Assembly (NCBI GenBank): GCA_026261815.1
Contig: JAMPIT010000417.1
Coordinates: 3,629,501-3,693,500, forward strand
DNA length: 64,000 nucleotides
Reading direction: 5' to 3'
From: Monarcha castaneiventris obscurior
Lineage: Eukaryota > Chordata > Aves > Passeriformes > Monarchidae
Part shown: positions 26,031-38,745 of the stretch, one piece after another
Position numbering within the stretch: the stretch's first letter is position 1
Layout: every line of letters starts with the position of its first letter
The notes under the pieces: model-generated
The model's database searches: none
What the model was told of the DNA's origin: nothing
Seen by the model: the letters and a program-made list of their open reading frames with translations, nothing else
Translations under genes and position numbers: made by a program

Positions 26031-29000
26031 CAGTGTTTCTTTGCAACCTCCAGTGAATCTTTCATAAGAAATTCTGAGAGATGAATGGAAATGGATGTAA
26101 AATGTAATTTTGCAGAAAGATCACATCTAAATGCATTGAGAAATTCTGCGGTGATCTCTTTTAGCAGCAGAAAGCAGTTGAGTGGGTTGTGGCTGTGCTC
26201 AGAAAATACATGTTAATTTGACAATACAGTACAGCAGGGAAGAGTAATACAAGAGGAAAACTTGGCGACACTTAATAACCAAAATTAGTGTAAAGCAGTA
26301 TCAATGTGATAGATGAGCTCCTGAAACCATATCCTTTTGTTGAAGACTGTAAAAAACCCTGTTACATGTTCCTGGTATTTCACACATGCAAAGAAGGAAT
26401 GACAAATTCCTCCACCAAGTGGGAACAAAACTTACTAATTTTCAAGGCAAAAAAACCAGTAAAAAAATAATGGATGATTCCTAGAATAATGTTTCTAAAA
26501 GGAGACGTTGCACAACAACGTCATTTAAAAGGAATGATTTGCCCTAGTAACGATTCAGTTTCCCCCAGCATGAGACAAGACCAGAAAGCAAACAAAGTGT
26601 ATGTTCTGCCATTTGCACTGACCATGCATTTATCTTTTCTAACTTTAGTAAAGAACGCATTTCTGATCAGAGCAGTTTAAGATATTTCATCTTGTCTCTT
26701 TCCTCATTCCACATAGAAGACCTCTGCTCTGTTTCAACCTACGTTTCAAATCCAGAAAGAATGGAATTGGTGTTTTCATAAGAAATAATGTAAAATAAAG
26801 GCCCCCTATCCCAAATGGCCTCTTACAGTTTTTGCTAAAACTCCCGTTAGGTTGTAGCAACAAAGCTGTAAGGGACAAAAAATGTACAAAATTTAAGAAT
26901 GTCTAAAAAATATCTCTGGCTGTAGAATGAAAGCTCAGTGCTAGATGTAGGTACGTATACAGTCATGGAAAATTACATCCAGATTTTCAAATCTATGTGG
27001 AACATTTACTGAAATTTTATGTAATTGCTTACATGTGACTGTATTGAAACTAATCACTAAAAATCATAGTCTTTTAGGATGCTTGCAGCTCATCACATCC
27101 TTTTAGTTATAAATACTGAGTGAGGAAAGTGAGAGAATAAAAAGTAGATTAACTGTATTTACTTTCTCCTAATGATTTATTTGGGGGTTGTAAATGTGAG
27201 AGGATAACCATTTAAATTCTTTTGAAAAGTATTTACAAAACATAAATGATCTTAAAAAAATCTACAGTTATGTGCAAAATAATTTAGCTAAGAATAATAA
27301 CTTTTTAGGCATATTGACAAGCTCTAAAAGTTGTTCACTTTAAACTGTATTTACTTTAAAAAGTAATATTACACACAGGATGCTTAAAAACAGATGTGAA
27401 AAGAAGGGCAGAGATTCAGGTGGCTAAATGCAGACATATGTGGCCATTTTAGACACTACAGGGTATCCAAAGTGACTGCAAGGGCTGACAGGTGTGACAC
27501 ACAACCTGGAAACCCTTCTTTGTGGTGAAGCAGAAAGAGTACCCAAGAGTACCCAAGTCGGTCTAGACATCTGTTTTGGCACTTGAATTGTTTCTTAGAG
27601 GTCAAATGGTAGCAGACAAGGAGTACTGATGGTAGATATAGATAATACATCTCAAAGAATCCTTTACTGTAGAATAAATAATTTCATATGTGCACACACC
27701 CCACTTCAGATGACTTATACACACTTACTTAAGATAGGAGCTGAAAACTTGTTAGCATTTTAAGTAATGATTGTTGATACTTCTACCAAAACAGCCATCA
27801 AGTTAAGAGGCCAGATTTCCTGAGTGACACAGAGCATCAAAGGCTGGCTGACCCCATGTATCTGTTTAGGATACTTTGGAAATATATGTGCATTTGGAAC
27901 ATGAAATTAACCTGCTGTAAATTAACTATGACTGCTAGGAGAGTCAATGTGTAGCTTTATTAAGCTGCTAGGATGCAGAAAAGCACTTGCTCAATTTTAG
28001 ATATAGCTAAAGGAAAAACAAGCATTAGACTACAGTTGCTCAGACATGGAAGAGCGAGGAACAGAGTTGGAAGACAATTACAAACTTTCATACTCCATCA
28101 CAAATGACACTTTACTAAGTTCTTCTACTAAATAAACACAATCAAATAAGCAAAAATATTGTTATGAGAAACTGTATGACTCATCAACTAGTCGCAAGAT
28201 AGAAGCTCCCACAGAGGCATAGTTTAGCGTAATTAAAACTCCTCTTACACAACTGGCTGGAAAGTCACACAATACAAATGCTACACATAGAAACCCTGGA
28301 TAATTTATCTTCTGTTAGGATTACAGAAGTTAGAGGACAGAGTTTCATCTACTGAATAGCTGTAGCCACAGAAAATGTCATCACTCACCCCACTGCTCTT
28401 CACAGAGAAAGAATCACTTAACAGCTGCACAGCCAGAGCGAGGTGTAAGAACAGCCTCTGCTCTGCTTATAGGGCTAATCAGCTGCCCCAATTTGGGTAG
28501 ACTAGTTGAGTTCACCTGGTTCAACTTGCCTGAGATGGATTAAAGGTTCTCATGGAAACACTTCTGCTGAAGCCAGATCTGGGGACAGTCTATGAAAGAA
28601 GTGCAATGATCTGGAGGTGCTGGTCACACCTTCAGCTGCTCCCACAGAATTCTGCCATTCATGAAAGGATGATACTTCTCTGCACAGGAAGGGTCAGCTG
28701 TCCTCTCTAAAATGCAGCAGGCAGATATCCCCCGCAGGCACCAAATAGCTCTGCTTTTCAAATATGTTACACCTAGTAAGAATAACATTTTCTTAACTAG
28801 GGGTAATAATGTGCATGAGATAATAAATATTAGCATGGTCTAATAAAGAGGAGTAATTTATCAAGCAAAAAGCACTAAGATGGTACAGCTCTCAAAAATA
28901 TCCTCCAGACCAGTAGAAATACATACATTTTTTAAGGGTCCCAGAACTGTAAATAGGAAAACAGAAACTGAGTCTAAGGGATCAGAAAATAGATTAGTAT

Positions 29001-29798
29001 TTGTGGGAATTATACCATTCTAGTCCCATAATTGATAGACCAGATTCTCTTCAGGTAACAGTCTGATCAGAACACCAGAAATAATAGATGGTAGGAAACT
29101 CTTCCTTACAAAAGAACCTCATCAAGTCGTTGGCACATCTTTAATAAGTAAATGAAACTTCCTTACTATGTAATTAGAACCTCTGCGTTTAGAAAACACC
29201 TTTTTTGATCATGAGTTATTTACTTCTCATCTACAACGCTTCAAGACAGGTGGCAACAAGTTAATTAGGTCCTTAAACCAGATACATCTGAAGCAAGGCA
29301 GCCCTGGAATGTTATTATTGCTTCATTCTGCTCTAATTTATTTATGTTACACTTGGTATCAAATAATTATGTTTACCTGTGAACTAAGGACTCAAACCAG
29401 GCAGATCTGATCCTCCTATCACTTATGTATTTCTGCTATTTGACCAAGCGTGCTTACATTTCATCTGAGGAAGAGATGAAGAGACAACAGATCATTGAGA
29501 TTTTGTTTTGTAGATATGTAGATGGGAAGAATCTCCATCAACAGTGAAGTTCCTTGCAAATGCAAGGTGAAGAGATATAGCAAATTACCTAACCTACCAT
29601 GCACCCAAGAGAAATGAGTGTGCAGAAGTAGCTCATTAAGTCAATCCTAAGTAACAAATAATTGCAGAAACAATATTACAGTTGTTTTAATTAGCATGTT
29701 CTTCATTTGGAATAAATTGGAAATCAGATGATCATGGTCTCCTGAGAAATTTGAACAAGTCACTTTTGCTCTCTTTCTAAAAGCAAACAAGCATGACT

Positions 29799-29851
29799 AG
29801 CAGCTCACCATATCAGATAGCATTGTAACAGATATATCAGAAAAAAAAATC
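29799..29851 (+). repeat. Local dispersed repeat, copy 1
   Basis: About 52 bases beginning AGCAGCTCACCAT and containing CAGATAGCATTGTAA, about 90% identical to 30692-30743 in the same orientation. It matches no repeat family I know. Confidence 0.85.
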
Positions 29852-30691
29852 CACAGATGATTTCTTTCTTTTTCTAGATTTTATTGTTAAAACAATGAGA
29901 AATTACCATGAAAACATTTTAATCACTTTTCTGATTAAAAGTGGGCAAATGCCTTCTCTTTTTTTTGTAAAAATAGGAAAGAGAGAGAAGGGAAGGCAGA
30001 GAGAGAACAGGAGGAAAGAAAGAAGCCATTCTGATGACCACAGATAGTAAACCCAGAAACTCTTAATGAGACTTTCAAATTACAATTGATCCCAAAAAGG
30101 ACTTTTTAAAATGTGCAGTATGGCTTTATGCTTGTTTTTTTTTTTTTAAATTAGCTTGCAAAAATCTCATGAAGATACAAAGATGAAATGTCAAGTATTT
30201 AGCCAATGCTTGTTTCCTGAAAGCATTTTTATGGGAGCACCTATTCTAAAGAAGCACAGTAAAAAAAAGTAAAGGAGGTCACTCCTGGAATAGGCTGCCT
30301 TGAAAATGAAAGCATTATTAGCATTTTAGATTAAGTTAGTTAATTATTCTGCCTGTCTGCACCAACCTAAATGAAAGAAAGCTAATGAGGGTGGTGGGAA
30401 TAAATGATATGCATTAGGCATTTCCAAGGAGAATGACAGGAGCTCTTAAATGAACAAGGAGTCAACTACCAAGTGGGGCATGTGTACAGGCCTCTTTCTA
30501 GCCCAGTTAACAGATAACCAAATTTTCTTAAAATCTTTAGATGGAAAAGAAGACACTAAGCTGTTAAAATCTCTGCTCAGAGAACACCTGGTGGGCCAGA
30601 ATTTAAAATCATTGGGACAGCTACAGTACTGGTAAACAAAGAATAAATCTTCAGAGAGAAAAGAGTCATATATGCCTTTTCTTTTTTTGAA

Positions 30692-30743
30692 AGCAGCTCA
30701 CCATGTCAGATAGCATTGTAAGAGGTATATCAGAAAAATAATC
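30692..30743 (+). repeat. Local dispersed repeat, copy 2
   Basis: Second copy of the 52-base sequence at 29799, 893 bases downstream, with a handful of substitutions and a one-base length difference in the A-rich end. Confidence 0.85.
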
Positions 30744-31431
30744 TACTTCTTCCAAGTATAACTTGGACAAGTTTAAAAAAAACAAAAACCATCTACACAT
30801 ATATGAGGATATACTCTGTGTTTCTAAACCAAAATTAACTCCACAGATATGAAAATTGGTGAGTGAAGTTTAAAAGTAAATTTTAAGTGAAACTTAAGTT
30901 CACCTTGCAGTCAGACTATCAATATGAAGACTAAAAGTCTTGTCACTTGTACTTTCAAATTATCTCCAATCAATTTGAACTTTTTGTCATTTTATAGAAT
31001 CCCAAGACATACAGTAATCACCACAGAGAAGTTTCAATCAACATAACTGCCTGCTTCTTAAAAATGGCATCTTTCTTCTACATCAGGTAAATCCCACTTC
31101 ATACTGAAGTCAACAAAGTGATGTTTATCACACCAAAGACAAAGATTCAGAATAAGTCAGTAATTTCCAAAGTCTGATTCTTTTTGCCAGTTTTTGAAGT
31201 CAATTAATTGAGGAAGACTATTAGAAAAGAAAGACCAGCACACTTGTATGACTTTACTTCACAGTTCTCAGGTGAAGGGTTGCAGAGCAATATTCTTCCT
31301 CTACATGGCTAATGCTATAAGAACTCCTGTGGGAAAGTAAGAATTCTGAGCTTTGTGGTATGAGTTCTTAATTTATGTTGGTAGTTAGAGAGACTGACTC
31401 ATAGAAAATAAAAATATTTCATCTTCATTGT

Positions 31432-32012
31432 GGGGATGGAGGGATCGCTCTACACCAAGATGTGAGAGGTCTATGGTGAGGAGGGGATTTTGCCTGTCTA
31501 CTCCACTCTGGTGAGACCCCACTTCGAGTCAGTACTGGATCCAGCTCTGGATCTGGCTCTGGAGTCTTCAGTACAGGCAAAACATGGACCTGTTGGACTG
31601 GGTGCAGGGGAGGGCCACAAAAATGTTCAGAGAGGTGGACCACCTCTCCCATGAAGAGGCTGAGGGAGTCAGGGCTGTTCAGGCTGGAAAAGACTCCGTG
31701 AAGACATTATTGTGACCTTTCAATAATTAAACAGGGATTAGAAGAAAGAGGGGGACAGAATTTTTAGTACAACCTGTAGCAATAGGTCAGGGGGTAATGG
31801 TTTTCAACTAAAAGAAGGTATATTCAGAGTAGATATAAAGTAGTTTTTTACAATGTGGGTGGTGAAACACTAGAACAGGTTTGCTAGAAACATTTGAGGC
31901 CAGTCTGGATGGGGTTTTGACCTGATCCAGTAGGAGGTGTCCCAGCACATTGCACAGGTGTCCAACTGGATGACTCTTAAAGGCGCTTTCCAACCCAAAC
32001 CATTCTAGGAAT
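31432..32012 (+). mobile_element. CR1 LINE, longer 3' fragment (about 580 bp)
   Basis: Runs in sense orientation through typical CR1 blocks: GGTGAGACCCCACTTCGAGT, GGGTGCAGGGGAGGGCCACA, a GAAGAGGCTGAGGGAGTCAGG stretch, AGGAGGTGTCCCAGCACATT and a tail region ending CAACCCAAACCATTCTAGGA. The early blocks correspond to the end of the CR1 ORF2 region, but the reading frame is broken. It is the longest CR1 piece in the window and lies antisense to the host gene. Confidence 0.85.
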
Positions 32013-32615
32013 TTTAAAGTTAGACATCAGACAAAGGTCCCTGACTGATTAAAGTGGACCAGAGCTTAAGGCAGTGCTGGCCTGTCTTAGAAGCTGAGAG
32101 GTGTGCTACAGTGTGTCTTTTAGAAAAACACACAGTTTTGTATTTGGTAACACAAAATCATGAATTTGGGGTCAGAAAGTGCCATTTCCATCTGCCCTGC
32201 ACATAAGAGCATAGAATAACGAGATTCATCTCCCTGAATATATCTGACACTAAGACACTAAATATGGAAATCAGTTTTCAGTTTTAATCATGGGATGGTT
32301 CTTTCACAAATTAGTGTTTGTTGAAGTATTTTTAAAAGGCAAAGCCCCTATAAACTCACTTTATTTCTATTTCACACTGCATTCATATATGGAATATACA
32401 AAAAGGCTGCTTGAAGATATGTAAAAAAGAAACCAACCAAGAAAAAAAAAGAGAAAACTTAAAAGAAGAGCTACAATACTGGAAAAAAATAAAAATATTC
32501 TAGAAGAGTAAGCAAGAAAATGAGAGTGGGAAAATACAGAAGCAGAAGTCAAGGGGGAATATGAATTATAGATATACGTATATATTAATAGTTCTATATG
32601 GTTATATATACATAT

Positions 32616-32637
32616 TAATAGTTCCAGGGAACTATTA
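32616..32637. repeat. Inverted repeat, 10-bp arms with 2-base loop
   Basis: TAATAGTTCC is followed by AG and then its exact reverse complement GGAACTATTA. It lies at the edge of an AT-rich stretch in which TATTAATAGTTC occurs twice (about 32583 and 32613). No coding or promoter context is visible. Confidence 0.85.
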
Positions 32638-35600
32638 CCAGAACTGCACTACTTGACAAGTGCTTTCAGTCTTCTTGCCACATGTCTCTCTTGTCAAGAA
32701 GCTCCTTTGATCAAAATAACTGAAATCAGACATCTCTGTCTTTCCTTTCTGCTGTGCTCCTTGCTCATATTACCACAGCCACAGCAATTCTAAATTACTG
32801 CCCAGATACAAGCTGAGGTTTTCAAATACTTTTTGAGTGGACACTGCTCAGTTTTCTGTTTCTCTACAGATAAAGAGAACTGCAGGGAGTTTTTATCTTT
32901 ACTGTGCATCTTGCCTCAAGTCAATCATATTTAAATGCAACTTTTCTAACACAAATAACAATGACATTATTTTCTGTATTACATTTTATTTTCCTGCTTT
33001 AATTAAACCTATTGATTTGCCACTGAAAATTTCTGGACTAAGTCATAATAATGTTCTCAATATCAAAATCCTGACAATCATGGGAAAACATGACAAAATC
33101 AAGGACAAATTACAGTAGATAAAGTACCTTTGAAAAACTATATGTTGACTCAGTTAAATGGAATAGAGTAAGCCCAAATACCTTTTAGTTATTCATTTTA
33201 GATGGGGTTTTTTTTGCTAACTTAATTTTGACAGATGTCTTTTTTTTTTTTAAATGAAGGCATCTCACATGTTTAGCTGTGCCAACAGTGAGTTTTCTTA
33301 GCATATTCCCTATTCACTCAGCAATCCTTTCAGCTGTGCCATGTGGGAAGCTCAGCCATGCTGTTCTGAGTTGTAAACCAGGTTGTAAAATCAAAACTAT
33401 TGCTAAGCAAAGATAGCCTTCAGTCATGAAGGCAGAATTTTTTCAAAGTCATCAAAGACACCTTCTCAGTCCTTATATACTTATTTCTTTGGTGTGCAGT
33501 CTTATATACGGTGTGTGTTTTGACTCCTGAAGGAGGATTAGTGGTCTTCAGATAAAAGCCTGGTGTCCCAAGTGTTTCTTCAGTCACTGTAATTTTCCAG
33601 AACCATTTGAAAAAAAAGAAACATCACTCCAAACCTAACAAAGAGTAAAAAGCTCAAAGCTGGAAGCCAAGCTTCTGGCATAGCTGGAAGTAGATACCAA
33701 GATCACGCTTGATTCCTGAACTAACACAAGAAGTCACCATTTTGGAAGAATTCAAATAATACCTGTAAAACTAAGGGCAGAGGAGGCAAAGTTCAACCAA
33801 ACAAGTGAAAAGAAGACAGAAGGAGTCAAAGAGAAGGAACAAAATACTGAAGGTATTTTTGGCCTGTTTCATGAACCTATGCCTTTCTTGTGAATAGTTG
33901 GCCTATACTGGAAAAAACAGAAGAAAAATCAAAAATCCCAAACACACATGTCCATTACTGCATAGACTTATATTTGCCATCACAAATGTTGTAAATTGGA
34001 AGACACCAATACACACTTACAGAGCCTACTTTTCCTTCCACTAACTTTATAGAGAGAACACCAAACTAAAAATGCTGTTTCATTCTAAATCCTCATGAGA
34101 TTACAAATGTATTCATGGAGATTGTGCACCTAAGAAACACATTAGGAGAGAGGGAAAAAAGGAAAATAGCTTAGGAAGGTAAAGAGGTCATTGGGTTCTA
34201 TCACTTAAAAGAATATTACAGAATCTTAGGATGAATTTCTGCCTTTTCCCAATGCCTTTCAGCCTATTGATGAAAAGGTAATTTGATGAGCTAGGAAATT
34301 ATGTACCCTATTGACTGCATTCTTCAGAAAATAGAAACACTGCTAATATGCAGATCCAATGTTTGTGATAGAGCACTAGCAAAGTTTGGAAAAGCTATGC
34401 CTGAGATTGTTATTGTTCTGTTTCCTCTACTACTTTAAAGCCAGCTAATACAATTAGGCTCCCACATGCTCCTAAATTAAACGGGTGAATGAGACAGACT
34501 TCTTTCTCAATTTCATGTATAAACACTGTGACTGATTTGGAAGCATTATCCTTAACTGGGTGCTAGGTGTGACTCTCCTCCCTTACACACCCTCAACACC
34601 ACTAAACCATACTAACATGAGGATGGCACACAGAGGCTTTTCCGGGGCACTCTCAGCAGCATCAGGAGCACTTAATTGACAGCTGTGATCTTAGAGACAC
34701 CAAGAATAATTTTTTAGATGTTGTAGATCATCTCTCACATCCCACTCCAGCGACACAGCTGGCAGTGTCATCGGCTACATCTCTACATCTCTGGTGGCCT
34801 CCAAGCATTTGCTTCTCAATATCCTGTCTCCACCCTGAAGTTTTCTATCTTCTTACAAAAGAAATTTCCTTCCCACAATTTCAGTGGGAATACTGCAGAT
34901 CTGTCAGTAAATTAATGGCAATTTTTTTTTTCATAAATCTGCCATCATGGCAAATTTCCACTCTCCTAGTTAAAAAGTAGTTTTCAAGGTAACGACTGTT
35001 TTTTCTTGAGAATGTGGGAATACAATGGTGCTTTCTTGGAAAATGTCTTTGCACATGTGACACAGACTAGCTGAATAATAATAATGAATCAACTACATTC
35101 ACCAATATGAAGCCATTTTGTGTTGACATTTTTTTTTCACAGGAGAACATTCAAAACCTACTAAATCAAAACTAGAATAAAGATTTTATGTATCTAGAAA
35201 GAAACTTGATTTTTATACAAGCCACTGGAGAGGAATTGATTTGCTTGAAAGAAATCAATTATTTATTAGGATTTTACAGACTCTCAAGACTCACATAAAT
35301 CAAGAGATTAAGATGTTTTTCATTTATTTCTGAAGTAATTTTTTTTTTAAGTATGAAGGAAGAAAAATTGAACATAATTTAAGCCTCTAGTCTTAGTATC
35401 AAACTAAGGCTGAGTCATAAAATCACTGAAGACAGCTGTAATGATATAAAATTTACTGTGTACCAGCTGTTCACTGAGAGTATTATGTTAAGAAATTACC
35501 CCTTCCAAATATAAATTGTGGTATCCAGTGAAAAATCTGAACTACCTAATGTGGTAATTCCCCTTCTACTGAGGGGGCATAAGGTTCTACACAACTCCTA

Positions 35601-38439
35601 GATACAAAAGGGGATAAATAGACTTTGTTCATGAAACACAGAAAATATATTCATTATCTGATTTAATGGCAAATTTGCTTCTGGTCTGAAAGATGCTCTA
35701 GCTGCCAGAAAAACGTTTAAGAACTTAAAACTAATTTGGAGAAAATAGGAGTTTGCATTGAAATTCTGTTAAATACCCCTCTGCTCTAAGTATTAATGCA
35801 AGTGTATACTAGAAACAAACTCTGCAGACATGAACACTTCAGAACTGTCTTGTTTAATGGCTGGATACTTGCATGCCTACAGAAAATCCACAAAAATCAC
35901 TTTCTTCTAACTTAAAACAAATACGTTTGCTTGCATCAAGTTCTCTCATCAGTATTTAACATTGTAACTGAATCACAACAAGGGGGCAAAGAGGAGATAG
36001 GAAAGGTCAGCAGGAATTTCCTCAGCTGCAATAACACCAATCCTTCTAAAGAGCTTTAAGACCTTCTAAGGAAAGCAGCACTATAGGAAAGCTAAGTATT
36101 ATCACCATCTTTTAAGATGTTTATCAGACTTTACCATAAACCCTGAATTTTTCAGAAGTCCCTTAAAAATGCTTACACTGTGCTTTTATACTTCTCTAAT
36201 GTTTGTAGGAATCTTTTTCTAGCATGAAAGGAACCGAATGTATGTGAAAACAAATTTAACTACAGAGTATACAAAGTATCATTATATATAGAGTAAATTG
36301 AAAAATTGGAGAATGTTTTATAAAGCCCTCTGGCTATAATAATGATGTGTTACTCCTAGGCACACATACTTCAAAAGAAAATGGTTATAGTTTAACTCCA
36401 GCAGAATGAATTTAAAATATTTAAAAGATTTGAATGATTAAGTATTATTTTGCAAAACATGATTTTTCACACAGTATGATACAATGAATTTAAATCAGAG
36501 GCAGATGGTACCCAGTATTCTCACTGAGAGGACTGGTATGTCAGACATTTTAGTGTTTTGTTCTGTTTAAGATCAACAGGGTCTCTAGGGTCTTCGAAAG
36601 TCATTTTATATTGGAAGGGCAACTAGAAATATGGTGCTCACTTAAAACATTTATTTACTGTGCAACTGTACACAGAAAAGGGAGGAGAAAAATTGCATCA
36701 TGAGTCCGCAATGTTGTCATGAATGCCAGGTTCAACTAAATACCTTGCCCTTTTATGATTTTTCCCACAGCAGCCCATTTAGCTTTTAGAGTTTTATCCA
36801 TTACCCTTTTTTTGGGTAATAAAAACAGTATTCATATTCTTTAATGCTGGCAAGAAAATCCTCCCCAAAATCCCCAAATAATCTCTGCAAATATAGCCTT
36901 ATTTCAGAAGCTGTGGCTGGCTCACTATGACAGAGATGACCACTGACCATAAAGTTTTCTAAAAACCAAAGCAATGTTTTTAGAGAAGAGACATTTTCAA
37001 GAAACTATCTAGGTAACTAGGCAGTCACTGAGCTTACTGCCTAGATCCTGATATGATTTAAGGTCATCTGAGTAACCTAAAGAATTTAATTCCATATGAA
37101 AAGTAACATCCCTTGAGATTTTATACCTGTGAGAGCTAACCTTAGAAAACATGAGAGTTGAGACTCTATCAATCCAGCTATGAAACTTCAATTTAAAACA
37201 CTGTTCTTAATCTTCTCACTACACAGTTCCTGCTTCCAAAACAGGGTATCAACCCTGTGCCATGCCTTTCCTCATTGCTCCAAGTTATGACCCCAAACCA
37301 TATCATCTGCTTCCTCCTCTCCTACACATTTCATCTTTCCAGAAACTGACTCAATCCCTACGCTTTCCTACACTTCTTATCTGATTTCCCTACCAAGGAA
37401 AGCACACCAATAAGTAATGCTGCACAGCTGTGGAACACGCTTTATCTAACTCTGAACACAATGCAATGCAAAAATAGAAGCCCAGGTGTAAGATACAGCC
37501 TTCTATGTCAATATAATTTTTGTCTATTTAGTGTGCTCTCTCAGGACTAACAGGTCCTCACACAGGTCTGCAGGTTAATTGTTTTTATTTCCTGAATTGC
37601 TGGGTTTATCGTCATGCATTCATTGTACAGTACAGAAATATATTGAGGGGAGTAAAAGACATTTATATTACCAGAGTATGATTGCTTTTTTACTTCCAGG
37701 TCTCCCTCTTCTTGGTTTTCTATACCCATTTCTTCTTATTCCAATAGTGCTTAAAACTTCACAGAGAAGATGCTCGTGTTGTACCAAAACATGTAATTTG
37801 GATTAACTACCATCCGTTCACTTCAGTTGCAAGAGGAGACTGCGACTCTCATGGAGGAATACCATCACTAAAGGCTGAGCACACCCAGGATGGGGTCACT
37901 GCATCCAGTCCCTCCTAAGAACAGGCACTGCTGCTGAGAATACTGGTCTGAAGAGTTCAGAGACCATCCATAGACACACCATGAACTAGAGGTCCCCAAG
38001 CAGCTCCTCAAAACAATTTAAGACATACAGCACACAAAAAATCCCCAGAGTTTGCAGTGCAGTAAATTGGCAGGAGAGATCAAGAACACTTTAGATGTCC
38101 TTGGGTCTTTCATGCCCACGCAATTCTTTATGTGAAAATACCCAGAGGATCCTCTGCCATACCTAACATTCATGAAGCTGTTCCTGACTAATCCATATGG
38201 TGTGAGCATCTGCCACTTTTCAATATCATATTCATTTCCAGAGTGTCACATTTCCCACAGATAGCATGAATGACTAAAAAATAATAATTTTGTGATAATT
38301 CTGCTTCTGGGAAAACATGAAATGGCAAAAAACTGACATTATCTTTGGTATGTGCAAAGCCTCCAGAAGTCAATGAATATATAGTACTGCTTCGGCACAC
38401 ATTTAAGGACTATATTTCTTGACAGGAACATTTGCTCAA

Positions 38440-38745
38440 GGAGTCTGCAGAAAGGTGGGGGCTGGCCTCTTCTCCCAGGAACCTAGAGACAGGACAAGAG
38501 GAAATGGCCTCAAGCTGTGCCAGGGGAGATTAGACATCAGGAACAATTTTTTCACTGAAAGAGTGAAAGCAGTCAAACAGGCTCCCCAGGAAGCTATTGG
38601 AGTGACCATCCCTGGAAGTGCTCAAGAAATGATTGGATGTGGCACTTAGTACTGTGGTTTACTGGGCTTGGTGGTGTTTGGTCAAAGGTTGGGCTGGATG
38701 ATCTTGGAGGTCTTGTCCACACTTAATGATTCTATGACTGTGAAG
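38440..38745 (+). mobile_element. CR1 LINE, 3' end fragment
   Basis: Sense-oriented CR1 3' end of about 300 bp: GGTGGGGGCTGGCCTCTTCT, AGGACAAGAGGAAATGGCCT, GGGAGATTAGACATCAGGAA, GGTTGGGCTGGATGATCTTG and the terminal AATGATTCTATGACTGTG. The intact tail indicates a typical 5'-truncated insertion. The 76-codon open frame across it is not a gene. Confidence 0.92.
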
